Assembly: GCA_028274465.1 (NCBI GenBank)
Contig: CM051457.1
Span: 29,609,313-29,673,312, forward strand
DNA from: Plantago ovata
Taxonomy: Eukaryota; Streptophyta; Magnoliopsida; Lamiales; Plantaginaceae
Reading direction: 5' to 3'
Length of the DNA stretch: 64,000 nucleotides
A program made the position numbers and the translations under genes. Positions 15,612-26,653 of the stretch are shown piece by piece; within the stretch, counting starts at the first letter, position 1; the number at the start of each line of letters is the position of its first letter. The notes under the pieces are model-generated. The model did no database searches. It saw nothing but the letters and a program-made list of their open reading frames with translations, and was not told the origin of the DNA.

Positions 15612-18600
15612 CGCGCACACTATTATGCTTACTTGTGTAAATAATAGACGTGTTCACTCCTCTAAACCAGAGAATTGTTAGACAATGTTATTATCAGTAG
15701 TACTAGAACTGAACCAAGAAAAGCAAGATTACTCAGGAGGAAAGAAAATTTGAATAGCATTACTCTGGAGAAAATATGTATCACATTTTGTTAATTGTTA
15801 CTGACCTGTAAAAAGTAGACCCACGATAAAGCAACACCAACTCTTATTGTCTTCAAACGAGGTCCACTAACTGCAAGTTACATATGTCACAAACAGTTGA
15901 TCGAGATTAGCAATAGACTCAACAGAATGATTACAATAAGAACGACTAAACCTTGTCTTTTTCTTTATTATTGATCATGTTTGTAGCATTAATTTTGGGT
16001 GAAGTGCCAACATTAATCCTTAAACATCCTCATCATTCCATTCTCACATCAACATATGCATACAATCAAATAAAATAAAACAAAAACAAAACAATGTACA
16101 CAGACTGTAACTTTCTGGAGTAGGATACTCAAAGTCTGGCAGTAGTTTTAGATGAGTTAAAACGTGGAAATGTTGGATAGCATAATTCATAACTGATTTC
16201 TGTCAAAGAGTTTGTGATTGAGAACTAGTGCAGGATCATTGATCATTAGGTACCATGAAAGGATGTTTGTTTTTAAAATGATTTTTCCAAGACATAAATC
16301 AATAACCCAGTTGTACCTTTTGCAAATGGGGTAGCCAAATGCTTCTGTAAACCATTCTCAAGTTTCTTAGGAGTAACATGACTTTTTCCCCTTGGTTGCA
16401 CCTGATAAGTAATGATTAACTATCATACAGGAAAAACATAGCATTAGCAGAGAGGAACTAGAACAGGGCAAGGCATTACCTGTGCCTCAGGGTTCATTCC
16501 AAGAGCAAGTAATGCTCCTAAAGCATCAGCAAAAGAATCTCTTACAGATTGTACTGGATCATCAAGAGCCTACAATATAACGAACAGTGTTTATTGATAA
16601 GGAGAACTCTCTATCAAGAATAAGGAAAGAACACAAAGATGGAACAAGATCATTTCAGAACCTTGACACAATATGATAAACAGTTCTCTAGCTCTCCTGT
16701 CCCTAGGCCTGGCCCTCCAATATTTGCAAATGCCTTCAGACATCTAGCAGCACGTATTCTGACACTAAAAGATTTATCACCTACTCCTATGCGTGTAATG
16801 ACACGGAATGCCTCTGAATAAGCTGCAGAAGCAGCATTTCCTCCAGAACCTTCCAAAGCATTTCGAAGCATGTGCAAAGCCTCTTGCCGCACAAAATCCT
16901 AAATCATAGCAGTTAAAAAATATCTGAGAGAATCAGCAGAGAATAGTAGGATTGAAAAGGAGCAGTTGTAAAATGCAAACTAACTTGATTTGTATCAGAT
17001 AAACTCTGATCATATTGTGTAGAGCATAAAAAAAATACTAAGAATACGATGTGTTTAATGCTGTAGCACGGAACCCTACTCCATGATTTTATGTTTCTTC
17101 GTAACAAGTTATTTCAAAACATTTTTTGTGTATTTTTTTTCGTCTCTTAATAATATTTCAGATTAGTATCAAAAAAAAGGCAGTGGTTTACATTCAAAAG
17201 GAAGAGTGAATATGTGCCTAACGTTAAGGTTTTCACATCCACTGTTCTCCAGTCTTCCATATCTTCTCTACCATTGTACTAGTACATAACAGTCTTCAAA
17301 TTTTGTATTAGTGCTTCGATAGATTTAACAATAAAACCCACTGTAAAAAGGTATATGGATATACTGATGCAAGAAGGGATTAGAAAACTGCATGATGAAA
17401 TATGAAATTGAGTACCTCAGTGAATTTTAGAAGCTTAGCAACAATATGAGTTGTTTCGAGTATACCAGAAATAATTCGTCTACCAAAATAGAGATACAAC
17501 TCTCCCAAGCACTGAGCAGCCCCTGCAAAACATCAATAGATATTCAGGGATGTTCTCGATCAATACAAGTGATTTTATCAATTTATTATTATAGTGCCAA
17601 ATGAAGTCTCCACCTCAAACAATAATTCTTTTATACACTCTACAGTAGTACTCGTATATATTGTCAAGAATATCAGAATGGCCAGGAGGCCCAGGGCCAG
17701 GATAATTTCCTTTGTTGGTGTCTTTCATTACATAGACAAGATATACAACCATGAAACTGAAAAATAGAGTGACTTCCAAATTAAAGTTATTATAAGAACT
17801 TATAATTCAAAGAAAAAGAAAAAAAAAACTTGAATAGTATATGTCATCGAAGTATATATTCTTCCTCTCCCTTCAAAAACACAAAAATAACACACCCTGG
17901 AATCATATTCAAAGAGTTCTAGAATATTTATTCCTGAAGTTTCTACCCCATGCTGGATAATGTTCCCATCCTGGAGATGAGCAAGTTGAAGAAGCAACTG
18001 CCTGAACGGATTAGATGAAGGGTCTGGGAGAAGATAGGCAGATTTTGAGTATTGCGGATTAATCAGGATGAAGTGGCAAGAAAGTTGTAACTTTGGCATT
18101 CAGAATATACTGAGAATATTCTGAAGAGGTTCAGTATTGATGAAGTGCATGTTCATACACAGAAGTATCCGTCCGCTTAGCTTGATGTATGCTATATTGC
18201 GCACAAGTCTAAATATTAACCATGTGATGCGAGTGGCCATCCAGTTTACAAGGCAAGCAGCATCTGTAGGCAATGGAGTGGATGCTTGAGATTTACCACC
18301 GAGTGAAAAAGTTCAATCTCATCTACAAGCTCAAAACTTGTAGAGAGGTAATGGCATTGATCCATTCACATTAATTATCTAACACTCATGACGTATAGCA
18401 TGAACAGACAAATAGTCACAGAATTCAGCCATCAATCCCTGCTCATTGAAAAAAACTGTATGCTGAAACAGCAGTCCAGTTATTCTATGAAGATTATACT
18501 AATGAACCATAAAACAAAATCAACTTGTACAATAAAATAAAATAAAAGGAAAAAAAAAAGCTCCACATACCAGCAACTTTTAGAGCATCATTCTTCTTTC

Positions 18601-19185
18601 CATCAGCAAGAAACCCCTGAAGGCTGCTTACTCTAGAGTAAATCGAAATCGCATCACCCTTCAGGATAGTCTTAGCCATCGCCACTGATGCCAAATGCCG
18701 AACCGGCCTACGTGCTCCTAGAACCAGCAGAGAATAAAGTGCATCCTCACATTTCCTTTGCCACAGCAGTATAGATTCCTAGAAACACTAAACACATTAC
18801 CACAAAAATCTCCACATTTTTTTCCTTTTCCCAGTAAAACACAATAACGGAAACAAATAAATCACTTGTATTGGACTAAGGCTACAGAGCAAGAGCTAGT
18901 ACAATTCTACCTAAGCAAATAACTAACTTAGCTTTCACAATTGGACAATTTGATTCCCTTGACCAATTAAGTCCAACCAATTACACAACTTATAGACTAG
19001 AGAGCAATTAAACAGACCTTTGGCTCGTCTTCAATGGCAGAAATGAGATCAGAGAGAAGGTCGAAGCACATGATCGGGTCAGGTGGTTTGTGAGCTGCGG
19101 ACGCCACTATCGATTCGAGCTGCGCCACCAGGACGCCGAATCTAGATAACGGCGCATTCTCTATCAAGTAGTTGTTCTTCGGCAT
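349..19185 (-). CDS. SWEETIE: SWEETIE/HEATR5-type HEAT-repeat protein, N-terminal half (partial gene, 31 exons)
   Basis: Large alpha-solenoid protein. In Arabidopsis SWEETIE affects sugar, trehalose and starch metabolism and senescence; animal HEATR5B works with AP-1/clathrin trafficking. The start is MPKNNYLIENAPLSRFGVLV. Later family motifs include LLWQRKCEDALYSLL, DFVRQEALHMLRNALEGSGG, LRMLLDKRDAWLGPW, SSLQIWSLHGLLLTIE and RFTQQLVLFAPQAV. Every junction has GT-AG borders and keeps frame. Exons: 19185-19018, 18778-18571, 17522-17416, 16898-16662, 16569-16480, 16401-16317, 15870-15806, 15219-15115, 13493-13404, 13326-13246, 11396-11328, 11182-11057, 8806-8703, 8485-8353, 8278-8172, 7606-7496, 7391-7224, 7047-6961, 6639-6546, 6442-6374, 6291-6169, 6090-6022, 5933-5829, 5188-5100, 4457-4301, 3539-3390, 3222-3176, 1829-1730, 1655-1599, 1372-1305, 442-349. 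This gives 1121 codons with no stop. The family is about 2200 residues, so the rest lies left of position 1. No further exon was recognised in 1-348. The exon 9/10 intron is only 77 nt. Confidence 0.95.
757..1089. repeat. Compound trinucleotide microsatellite (AAT/ATT/CAT)
   Basis: Long AAT runs pass into ATT runs and then into CAT/ATC runs, mainly at 892-1089, with a smaller AAT/ATT block at 757-793. It lies in the last complete SWEETIE intron of the window. The AAT-then-ATT order makes it self-complementary. It creates artificial poly-isoleucine and poly-methionine open frames that are not genes. Confidence 0.95.
2768..2880. repeat. AAT trinucleotide microsatellite
   Basis: A run of more than 30 AAT units inside a SWEETIE intron, preceded by an A-rich tract at 2757-2769. 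It gives meaningless poly-Ile, poly-Leu and poly-Tyr frames on the minus strand. Confidence 0.95.
2889..3113. mobile_element. Possible Stowaway-like MITE in SWEETIE intron
   Basis: The left end reads ACTCCATCCATTCC and the right end AAGAAATGGAGTG, an inverted pair like the CTCCNTCC/GGAGNGAG ends of Stowaway elements. The interior is AT-rich and non-coding. The ends are diverged, so the boundaries are approximate. Confidence 0.4.
7690..7960. repeat. Degenerate ~68-bp tandem repeat in SWEETIE intron
   Basis: Three to four diverged units share the core GGCTAGTTTT, followed by an ATCAATTACATTTTAGGCC-like stretch, at about 7690, 7758, 7826 and 7893. It lies between exons 15 and 16 and has no coding content. 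Confidence 0.6.
9104..10356 (+). mobile_element. Complete small non-autonomous LTR retrotransposon (Copia/TRIM-like) in SWEETIE intron 12
   Basis: Two direct LTRs, 9104-9352 and 10141-10356, both start TGTGAAAACATGAGATATG and share most of their length. Two bases after the left LTR, at 9355, is TGGTATCTAGAGC, close to the usual plant initiator-Met tRNA primer-binding site. A purine tract, TTGAGGGGGAG, abuts the right LTR and fits a polypurine tract. TGTTC flanks both sides (9099-9103 and 10357-10361) as a 5-bp target-site duplication. The ~790-bp interior encodes no recognisable gag or pol, so movement would need an autonomous partner. The element is antisense to SWEETIE. Confidence 0.92.
14106..14264. 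mobile_element. Stowaway-type MITE in SWEETIE intron 8
   Basis: The left end CTCCCTCCACCCCAACAAGT and right end ACAAGTTGTTGGGACGGACA are inverted and match the Stowaway (Tc1/mariner) terminal pattern. A TA precedes the left end; the right flank reads TGATA. The 159-bp length fits the class. Confidence 0.75.
14487..15027. repeat. Tandem duplication of ~270 bp in SWEETIE intron 8
   Basis: Copy 1 is 14487-14755 and copy 2 is 14756-15027. Both begin ACTTTCC(G/A)AGAGTCTTAG and end GAGTTTCATA. Differences are a few substitutions and one- or two-base indels, so the duplication is recent. It ends about 90 bp from exon 8. Confidence 0.93.
15567..15618. repeat. GT dinucleotide microsatellite
   Basis: About 20 GT units followed by a short GTGCGCGCAC alternating purine-pyrimidine stretch, in the intron between SWEETIE exons 7 and 8. 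Confidence 0.95.
17930..18370 (+). pseudogene. Copia reverse-transcriptase scrap in SWEETIE intron 2
   Basis: On the plus strand 18103-18157 reads EYTENILKRFSIDEVHVH, like the Copia RT stretch just before the conserved STPM segment. Flanking sequence has stops and no complete domain. It is antisense to SWEETIE. Boundaries are approximate and LTRs were not found. Confidence 0.5.
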
Positions 19186-19480
19186 TTTTGTTTTTCTCTC
19201 ACTGTGGTGATGTGATCTGAGAGAAGAAGATGGCGATGGGTTTTGGTGGCATCACCTGTAAACTGTAAGACGTTTTGCCTCCGATTTGATGGAGTTGGTA
19301 ATTACTCCATTACTGATGGATCTACTCTAGTATTGTGCTGTTAAAAATCGGGCCCAATTGTTAAAACAGGAAATCAAATTAGGTATCGACCATTCGATCC
19401 CACCAGGACCGGCAGTTGGACTGGTTCGACCGGATTCTTTTCTTTCTTTCTTTCTTTCATTCTTTCTTTATATTTATAGT
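19186..19480 (-). promoter_or_regulatory. SWEETIE 5'-UTR and promoter-proximal region
   Basis: This non-coding stretch lies directly upstream of the SWEETIE start codon. It has a CT/GA-rich 5'-UTR-like part near 19190-19235 and a TTTC microsatellite at about 19437-19470. I see no convincing TATA box. Confidence 0.4.
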
Positions 19481-19481
19481 T

Positions 19482-19563
19482 GGGCTTTCTATTCTCATTT
19501 CGGCTTACCGACCTCAACGTAGGTCTCCACTAAATAAATGATTGTCATCATGTGGCACTCCTA
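19482..19563. repeat. Solitary end related to the Mutator-like MITE at 34937-35615
   Basis: GGGCTTTCTATTCTCATTTC, then CGACCTCAACGTAGGTCT and a CATGTGGCACTC-like stretch, parallels the left terminus at 34937-35015. No matching inverted end was found nearby, so this is probably one surviving terminus. Confidence 0.5.
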
Positions 19564-20090
19564 CAATGTTATATATTTAACTAGTTAATTAACCCGTCAC
19601 TCGATTGGCATAAAAAAGTTGTACACACAATAATTGATACTGTACTACAGTACATGACACTGACATGCACATGCAATATCTGTTTGCATATTATAGCTAG
19701 GACCAAATACAATACATGAATGTCTTTCCTATGCCCCGTGACCATCGTACCATACTCATAGAAAATTCCACCTCTACGTGAGAAAACGAAATGCATGAAC
19801 ATAAATTTTTCATATATGTATTGTAGGGTCCATTACTTCTAGGCTCCATGTTAGAGTTCGAAATTACATGTAAGGGACAATCGTATTTTCAATTACAAAA
19901 CAATACACATTAGATAGTTGTAATTACATCCAAGTCCACGAATTTGACTTTTGGCGAATTAAAACGTGGAAAGTATATTTTTGCCCCGGGTCAAAATCAG
20001 AATTTTCACTTTGACCAAACAATATTTATTTTTGTTTATTATACATTTGATCGACCTCAACATTTTCTATTTTACGAAATTGACATTAAA

Positions 20091-22463
20091 GGTTCGAGGC
20101 CAAGGTTCGAGGTGTTCCTTTTCTTTCGAATGGTCATTAGGGAAATCAAAAGGCTCATTCTTGGCTATCATGCACTCTTTTTTCGAAGGTTGGGTATCTG
20201 GAACTTCGAAGTCCCCCGAGCTGTGAGGTGGTTTCGATACCTTCGACGAAGTACAATAGCATTCCCATGCTTCCTTCGGATCTCCCTTGACTTCTCCTAC
20301 TCTCGATTCTGTGGGGAACTTCATTTTCAAGTGGTAGGTTGAGGCCACGGCTTGAAATTGGTTTAGGCCCGGTCGCCCGAATAAGACGTTGTAGCCCATT
20401 GGGGCGTCTACAACTACATACTAACAATGGTGGGTTACTTTCGCCGATTTCGTTCCCAAAGAAGTCACCAACCAAATGGTTCCTAGGGGTTTAACGACGG
20501 CTCCACGGAACCCTGACAGGTAAGTTGAAATTTCTAAAAAACCGTTCCCTTCGATCTTCATCTTTTTTAGCGTTGCCGTGGTGATAACATTTATAGAGCT
20601 TCATGTGTCGACCAAGACCTTGCTTACCCCGAAATCGAATATGACCATCGAGATTACCAGGGGAAAGTTGGGGTCTTGATTTCGGGTTATACTGGGGTGG
20701 GGGATATCCGAATTATCGAAGGTCAGAGAGTGGTCTTGGACTTCGAGGCTCCCGACATTAAAGGTGGGCGTCCCTTCGGCGTAGGCATTGCGCATTCTTC
20801 GAGCCGTCCGATCTCTCTCCTTTCGTGAGTTGCCCCTAGTAGGTCCCCCATCTATATATCTTATCTCCCCATTGATCGGGTCGTTGTCAGAGTTGTAATC
20901 CCCCGATCAAGTTTCTCGAGACTCTCGGAAGACCGCGGATTGAAGCGGCAGAGATGCCCTTGTTGGGGCAGGCCGGGGGGCTTTAGACTTTTTCCTTACG
21001 AACAATCGGATCGAAAGGGATCCATCCGAATCTTTGTACTCCTCGACATATACCCTCCGTCCACGATCCGGTCTAGTTTCGCCGTTAATTCAATGCACTT
21101 ATCTATGTCGTGACCTTTTTGTTTGTGGAATAAGCAATACTCTTATGAGCTCTTGGTGGTGTTGGTCTCCTGTTTCCGAGGCCATCGTACGAAAGGTAAC
21201 CTTACCTTTCAGTGACAAAGAATACTTGGCGTTGGGGGTACCTGATTTGCCTTGGATTTCTTCAGGGGAGCCGTTTCTCAAGGTGACCCCGGTCTCTTGC
21301 TTGGTCCTTCGAGTGATCCGCTCGATCACTTTTGGGGGACCTTTCTTTTCCGGGTGTGGGTGCAATGCCGAAATCCCAACTTTGCTTCTTTATTCATCCT
21401 TTCCTCTTCGATGTACTTGTTCACAATGTTAGACATTTCTTCCGGGGTTTCGGGTTTCTCCCTGGAAACCTCTGACGCGAGTCCCCCATTTCGAGTATTG
21501 GTGAACATAGTTTGCCTTCGAAAGTGCATAGGGTGATCATCCATTTGTAAGGCCACTGCATTTGAACCGCTGCCACCAACGTCAAAGTGGTTCGTCTTCC
21601 TTCTGCACTATGTCTTGTAGGCAGCTGCTCAACTGCCGTGATTTCTTGTAGTTCGTGAAGTAGCCCAAAAACAAGCGAACCATGTCCGCATAGGATCAAA
21701 TAGATTATGTGGGCATGTTGTAGGACCATTCGGTCGCCACGCCTTCGAGGGTCCCGGGAAAGACGATTACCATATCCTTCTCATCGTGCCCGTAAGTTTG
21801 TATCATGTTTTCGAATTTTACCCTATGTTCGTGGGGGCAAGTGGTACCCGAGTAGTTCGGTAAATTCTTGGGGATCCTCCGTTCCGGTGGGATCGAGTGG
21901 CTCATCAACCTCGTTGACACCGGGTTTGGTGCGAAACCTATCTTTGCCTTGATGTCCTCGCTTCGAATCATCCTTTCGGGCTTTTCGTTCGTCCCTTCTC
22001 CTCCAATCATCATGGTCAAAACGCAATTTCTTGGCCTTCCCTTCTTCGCATTTCTTCCGATTGTGGGCCTTGAGGAGGCCGTCGTATTTCTCCATCTTCC
22101 TCTACAAGGCTCTTCGATCAATATCGTAAAGTTCCCCATCAGAGACATCCATGCTATCTTCAGGGATAGTGTAGATCGATTGGGTTCGAAGCCCCTTCCA
22201 CATCGGTCATTTTCCCTTGAAGTCCGGGTTTCCTAGCCGAGGTAACCACAGAGTTATCTGTCAATGTCTCCTCGTTGTGTCGAGGTTGGGGGACATACGT
22301 TCAATCATGTGTTTTGTTGGACCGGTCATATCTTTCACTGCGTCCAGACCTGTCGCTTCGAGTGGAAGCGCTCTGACGTGGTTTCTTCGCTTGGGGAATC
22401 CGGCTATCCACGTACGTTTCACATACTGAACGGACAAGTTTTGTCAGCTGGCCTTCGTTCATC
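20091..22463 (-). pseudogene. Broken Ty3/gypsy gag-protease fragment
   Basis: Minus-strand pieces in order are: gag-like HEHRVKFENMIQTYGHDEKD near 21830-21770; a CCHC-region-like YCLFHKQKGHDIDKC near 21140; a protease-like VSKVLVDT immediately followed by a stop near 20605; and YNVLFGRPGLNQFQAV near 20395, the segment after protease in plant gypsy polyproteins. Frames are interrupted many times. RT, RNase H, integrase and LTRs are absent. It is more GC-rich than its surroundings and sits inside unit 1 of the tandem array. Confidence 0.85.
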
Positions 22464-23243
22464 AAGATTTTTTTTTAAATTAATCAATTTTTTTCTTTAT
22501 TTTAATCTTCTTCTTCTTCAAGACTCTGGTGCCGGAGTCCATCTCCGATCAGGGAGCTTAACATCACCCAGATTCCGAAGCTCCCTGATCAGAGCTGGAA
22601 AGCTCCGATGAGGGAGCTCCCTAATCGCAGCTTTTCAGCTCCGATCTCGGAGCAGAAACTGCTATCCTGACCCCAGCTCTGATTAGGGGAGCAGAAAAGC
22701 TCCCAGATCGAAGCAAAAATGCTCCGATCTGGGAGCATAAATGCTCCCTGACCGCAACGGAAAGGGCACCTCTGTTCCGGTACCGGAAAATTGGAGGAAG
22801 AAGAAGAAGAATAAAAGAAAAAAAAGATAAAATTAAAAAGAAAAAAAGGAAAAATAAAGCAAAGGGCATGTTTGGGGAGAGGAGGGATAATAATGCCACA
22901 TTGTTTGGTCAACTCAGCCAAGGGAAAATGGACACAGATGTAATTAAAAATACGATGGTCTCTTATACAAAAAGTGACTATCGAGTGAGGGGTCCAACCG
23001 TAAAATTATTATTATTTTTTTTTTTTGTTTTTGAAAAAAACATATGTTGTCCCCAAACCATTTTTAAAAGTTGCGTTTTACCCGGACATCTTTTTAAAAT
23101 ATTATAGTACCACCAAACATTTTGTAAAAAGTGGCGATTTACTCGATTTTAATAACACCGTTAGTATTTCCGTTAAATATTTACAATATAACTTACTACT
23201 AGTAAAAAGTGGCGATTTACTCGATTGTAGCACAGTGATGACA

Positions 23244-23479
23244 GTGGTGACAACAAATACATAAAGGTACATAGCATGCCCTTGGCCTTGATTTAATTTG
23301 GAGGATCATCTATCTCTCATGTGAAGTGGTGACAACAAATACACAAAGGTAAATAGCATGCCCTTGGCCTTGATATGGAGGATCATCTATCTCTCATTAG
23401 AAGTGGTGACAGCAAATACACAAAGGTACATAGCATGTCCTTGGCCTTGATCTGGAGGATCATCTATTTGTCATGAGAA
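23244..23479. repeat. Three ~78-bp direct subrepeats within array unit 1
   Basis: Copies start GTGGTGACAACAAATACA at 23244, 23326 and 23403. Each continues with CATAGCATGCCCTTGGCCTT and GGAGGATCATCTAT. The same trio recurs in unit 2. Confidence 0.92.
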
Positions 23480-24662
23480 GTCATTTGCCTATCTTTCAAT
23501 CTGGTAAATTTTCTGTAAAGATTTGGATTCCATCCATCATCATCATCACCTATCTGACCTTAACTTGGAAAAATACAATTACTTTTCACTCTGCAACATA
23601 AATACTACTTCAACTGCAATAAAATATATACTCCCCCTTTCCTATACCAATTACACCATTTTAGTAGTCCCGTCCACGAATTTGACTTCTGGCGAATTAA
23701 AACGTGTAAAGTACATTTCACCCCCGGTCAAAATCAGAATTTTCCCTTTGACCAAACAATATTTATTTTTGTTTATTATACATTTGACCCCAACATTTCC
23801 TATTTTATGAAATTGACACTAAGTATATTAAAATTAAGTCACATAACTTCTAAAAAAATTAAATTGGCCTAAAAACATATTGCAAATGAGTCTCCAACAA
23901 TATTAATGTTAAAAAATAAGTCCCAAGATGATTTTTGTTTTAAATTAATCAATTTTATCCTTTTTTTTTAATCTTCTTCTTTTTCAAGACTCCGGTACCG
24001 GAGTCCATCTCCGATCAGGGAGCTTAACATCTCCCAGATTCCGAAGATGGAAAGCTCCGATTAGGGAGCTCCCTAATCGGAGCTTTTCAGCTCTGATCTG
24101 GGAGCAGAAACTGCTATCCTGACCCCAACTCCGATCAAGGTAGCAAAAAATGCTCCGATCTGGGAGCATAAATGGTCCCGGACCGGAGCGGAAAGGGCAT
24201 CTCTGTTTCGCTACCGGAAATTTGGAAGAAGAAAAGGAAAAAGGGAAAAAAAAGAAGATAAAATTAAAAAGGAAGAAAGGAAAAATAAAGATAAGAGCAT
24301 GTTTGGGGAGAGGAGGGAGAATAATGCCACATTGTTTGGTCAACTCAGCCAAGGAAAAATGGACCCAGATGTAATTAAAATTACGATGGTCCCTTATACG
24401 AAAAGTGACTATCTAGTTAGAGGTCCAACCGTAAAAATCCTTTTTTTTTTTTTTGAAAAAAATATGTTGCCCCGAGATCTTTTTTTAAAATTGCATTTTA
24501 CCCGGACATCTTTTTAAATATTATAGTACCACCAAACATTTTGTAAAAAGTGGCGATTTACTCGATTTTAATAACACTATTAATATTTCTGTTAAATATT
24601 AACAATAGAACCTACTACTAGTAAAAAGTGGTGATTTACTCGATTGTAGCATAGTGATAACA

Positions 24663-24897
24663 GTGGTGACAACAAATACATAAAGGTACATAGCATGCCC
24701 TTGGCCTTGGTTTGGAGGATCATCTATCTCTCATGAGAAGTGGTGAAAACAAATACACAAAGGTACATAGCATGCCCTTGGCCTTGATATGGAGGATCAT
24801 CTATCTCTCATGAGAAGTGGTGACAACAAATACACAAAGGTACATAGCATGTCCTTGGCCTTGATCTGGAGGATCATCTATTTGTCATGAGAAGTCA
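24663..24897. repeat. Three ~78-bp direct subrepeats within array unit 2
   Basis: Same subrepeat family as 23244-23479. All three copies are kept, showing that the subrepeats existed before the 1.4-kb unit was duplicated. Confidence 0.92.
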
Positions 24898-25960
24898 TTT
24901 GCCTATCTTTCAATGTGGTAAATTTGCTGTAAAGATTTGGATTCCATCCATCATCATCATCACCTATCTGACCTTAACTTGGAAAAATACAATTACTTTT
25001 CAATGTGCAACATAAATACTACTTCAACTGCAACAAAATATATACTCCCCCTTTCCTATACCAATTGCACCATTTTAGTCGTCCCGTCCACGAATTTGAC
25101 TTTTGGTGAATTAAAACGTGGAAAGTACATTTCGCCCCCGGTCAAAATCAAAATTTTCCCTTTGACCAAACAATATTTATTTTTGTTTATTATACATTTT
25201 ACCCCAACATTTTCTATTTTATGAAATTGACACTATGTATATTAAAATTAAGTCACATAACTTCTAAAAAAATTAAATTGGCCTAAAAACATATTGCAAA
25301 TGAGTCCCCAACAATATTAATGTTAAAAAATAAGTCCCAAGATGATTTTTGTTTTAAATTAATCAATTTTTTTCCTTTTTTTTTAATCTTCTTCTTTTTG
25401 AAGACTCCGGTACCGGAGTCCATCTCCGATTAGGGAGCTTAACATCTCCCAGATTCCGAAGTTGGAAAGCTCCGATTAGGGAGCTCCCTAATCGAAGTTT
25501 TTCAGCTCCGATCTGGGAGCAGAAACTGCTATCATGACCCCAACTCCGATCAGGGGAGCAAAAAATGCTCCGATCTGGGAGTATAAATGCTCCCTGACCG
25601 GAGCGGAAAGGGCATCTCTGTTTCGCTACCGGAAATTTGGAAGAAGAAGAAGAAAAGGAAAAAGGAAAAAAAAAAGATAAAATTAAAACGGAAAAAAGAA
25701 AAAATAAAGATAATAGCATGTTTGGGGAGAGGAGGGAGAATAATGCCACATTGTTTGGTCAACTCAGCCAAGGGAAAATGGACCCAGATATAATTAAAAA
25801 TACGATGGTCCCTTATACGAAAAGTGACTATCTAGGTAGGGGTCCAACCGTAAAAATCCTTTTTTTTTTTTTGAAAAAAAATATATTGCCCCGAGACCTT
25901 TTTTTAAAATTGCATTTTACCCGGACATCTTTTTAAAATATTATAGTACCCAGACTTTGT

Positions 25961-26653
25961 TTTTATTGCATTTTACTATACTTGTTGAATCACATTTATG
26001 CTTTAGCACTTATTGTAAAAAGTCGTCCGAACTCGAAACTTAAAGTACCAGCAACTTCATTACTGAAAATTAATAAGTACTTGCTGAGAATTTTTTTAGA
26101 TACGAAAAAGTTTTAAAGATTATTCACCACGGGGATAAATGGTAAATCATTATTGATACTTGCTTTGCCGGTTAAAAAAATATAACTTCAGCCCCGGGTG
26201 TACACGTACAGGAAAAGATAAATCTCCGATCACAACACACTTTAATATATTCAGTTCGCGTACTCGTTATCTATTTCTGAGAAATTACAAAATGAGGATC
26301 AAGCTGAACGAACCAAATATCACAATGGGTTCTATGCAGAGCTATCGTTGGATCTCCATAACTGCTGCTTCACGTAGAAGCTGGATTTGAATCTCCACGG
26401 AGAATCTTTTATGCTCCAACATCTTCCAACAATAAATGATTGAACAGCCCCCATGAAGGCCTGAACTTCTTAGGTTTTGCAGTCAGTCACCACACTGAAA
26501 ATTGAAATGTTGATCTTGGCTGATAAAAACATTCATTAGCTCATGTATTATACTATGATTCATCTCACCTGAACTTTGAAAACTACTACGAATGACCATA
26601 ATAGCATCTATTTTCAGCAGATGACCGGTTTCTACTCGAGGACAGTCCTAGAA
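25961..26653. other. Spacer between the tandem array and the NLR 3' end
   Basis: AT-rich sequence with no recognisable protein similarity or repeat. The right part, about 26400-26653, may be the 3'-UTR of the minus-strand NLR gene. Confidence 0.4.

Larger units (their letters stand above)
19920..25960. repeat. Three-copy tandem array, unit ~1.41 kb
   Basis: The marker GTCCACGAATTTGACTT occurs at 19934 and 25086, with one substitution at 23672. Units 2 and 3 are 1414 bp apart. Unit 1 is split by the gypsy fragment at 20091-22463 and lacks about 100 bp that units 2 and 3 keep (about 23822-23925). Each unit has, in order: the marker block, an AT-rich spacer, a GC-rich GGAGC/GCTCC block (22538-22770, 23990-24200, 25405-25620), and an ATTGTTTGGTCAACTCAGCC block. 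Units 1 and 2 also have ~78-bp direct subrepeats. Unit 3 stops near 25950 before the subrepeats. Confidence 0.9.

Noticed and set aside
19944..22236. Plus-strand open frames across the gypsy region
   Set aside because: Recognisable gag, protease and post-protease motifs are all on the minus strand; the plus frames are shadows.
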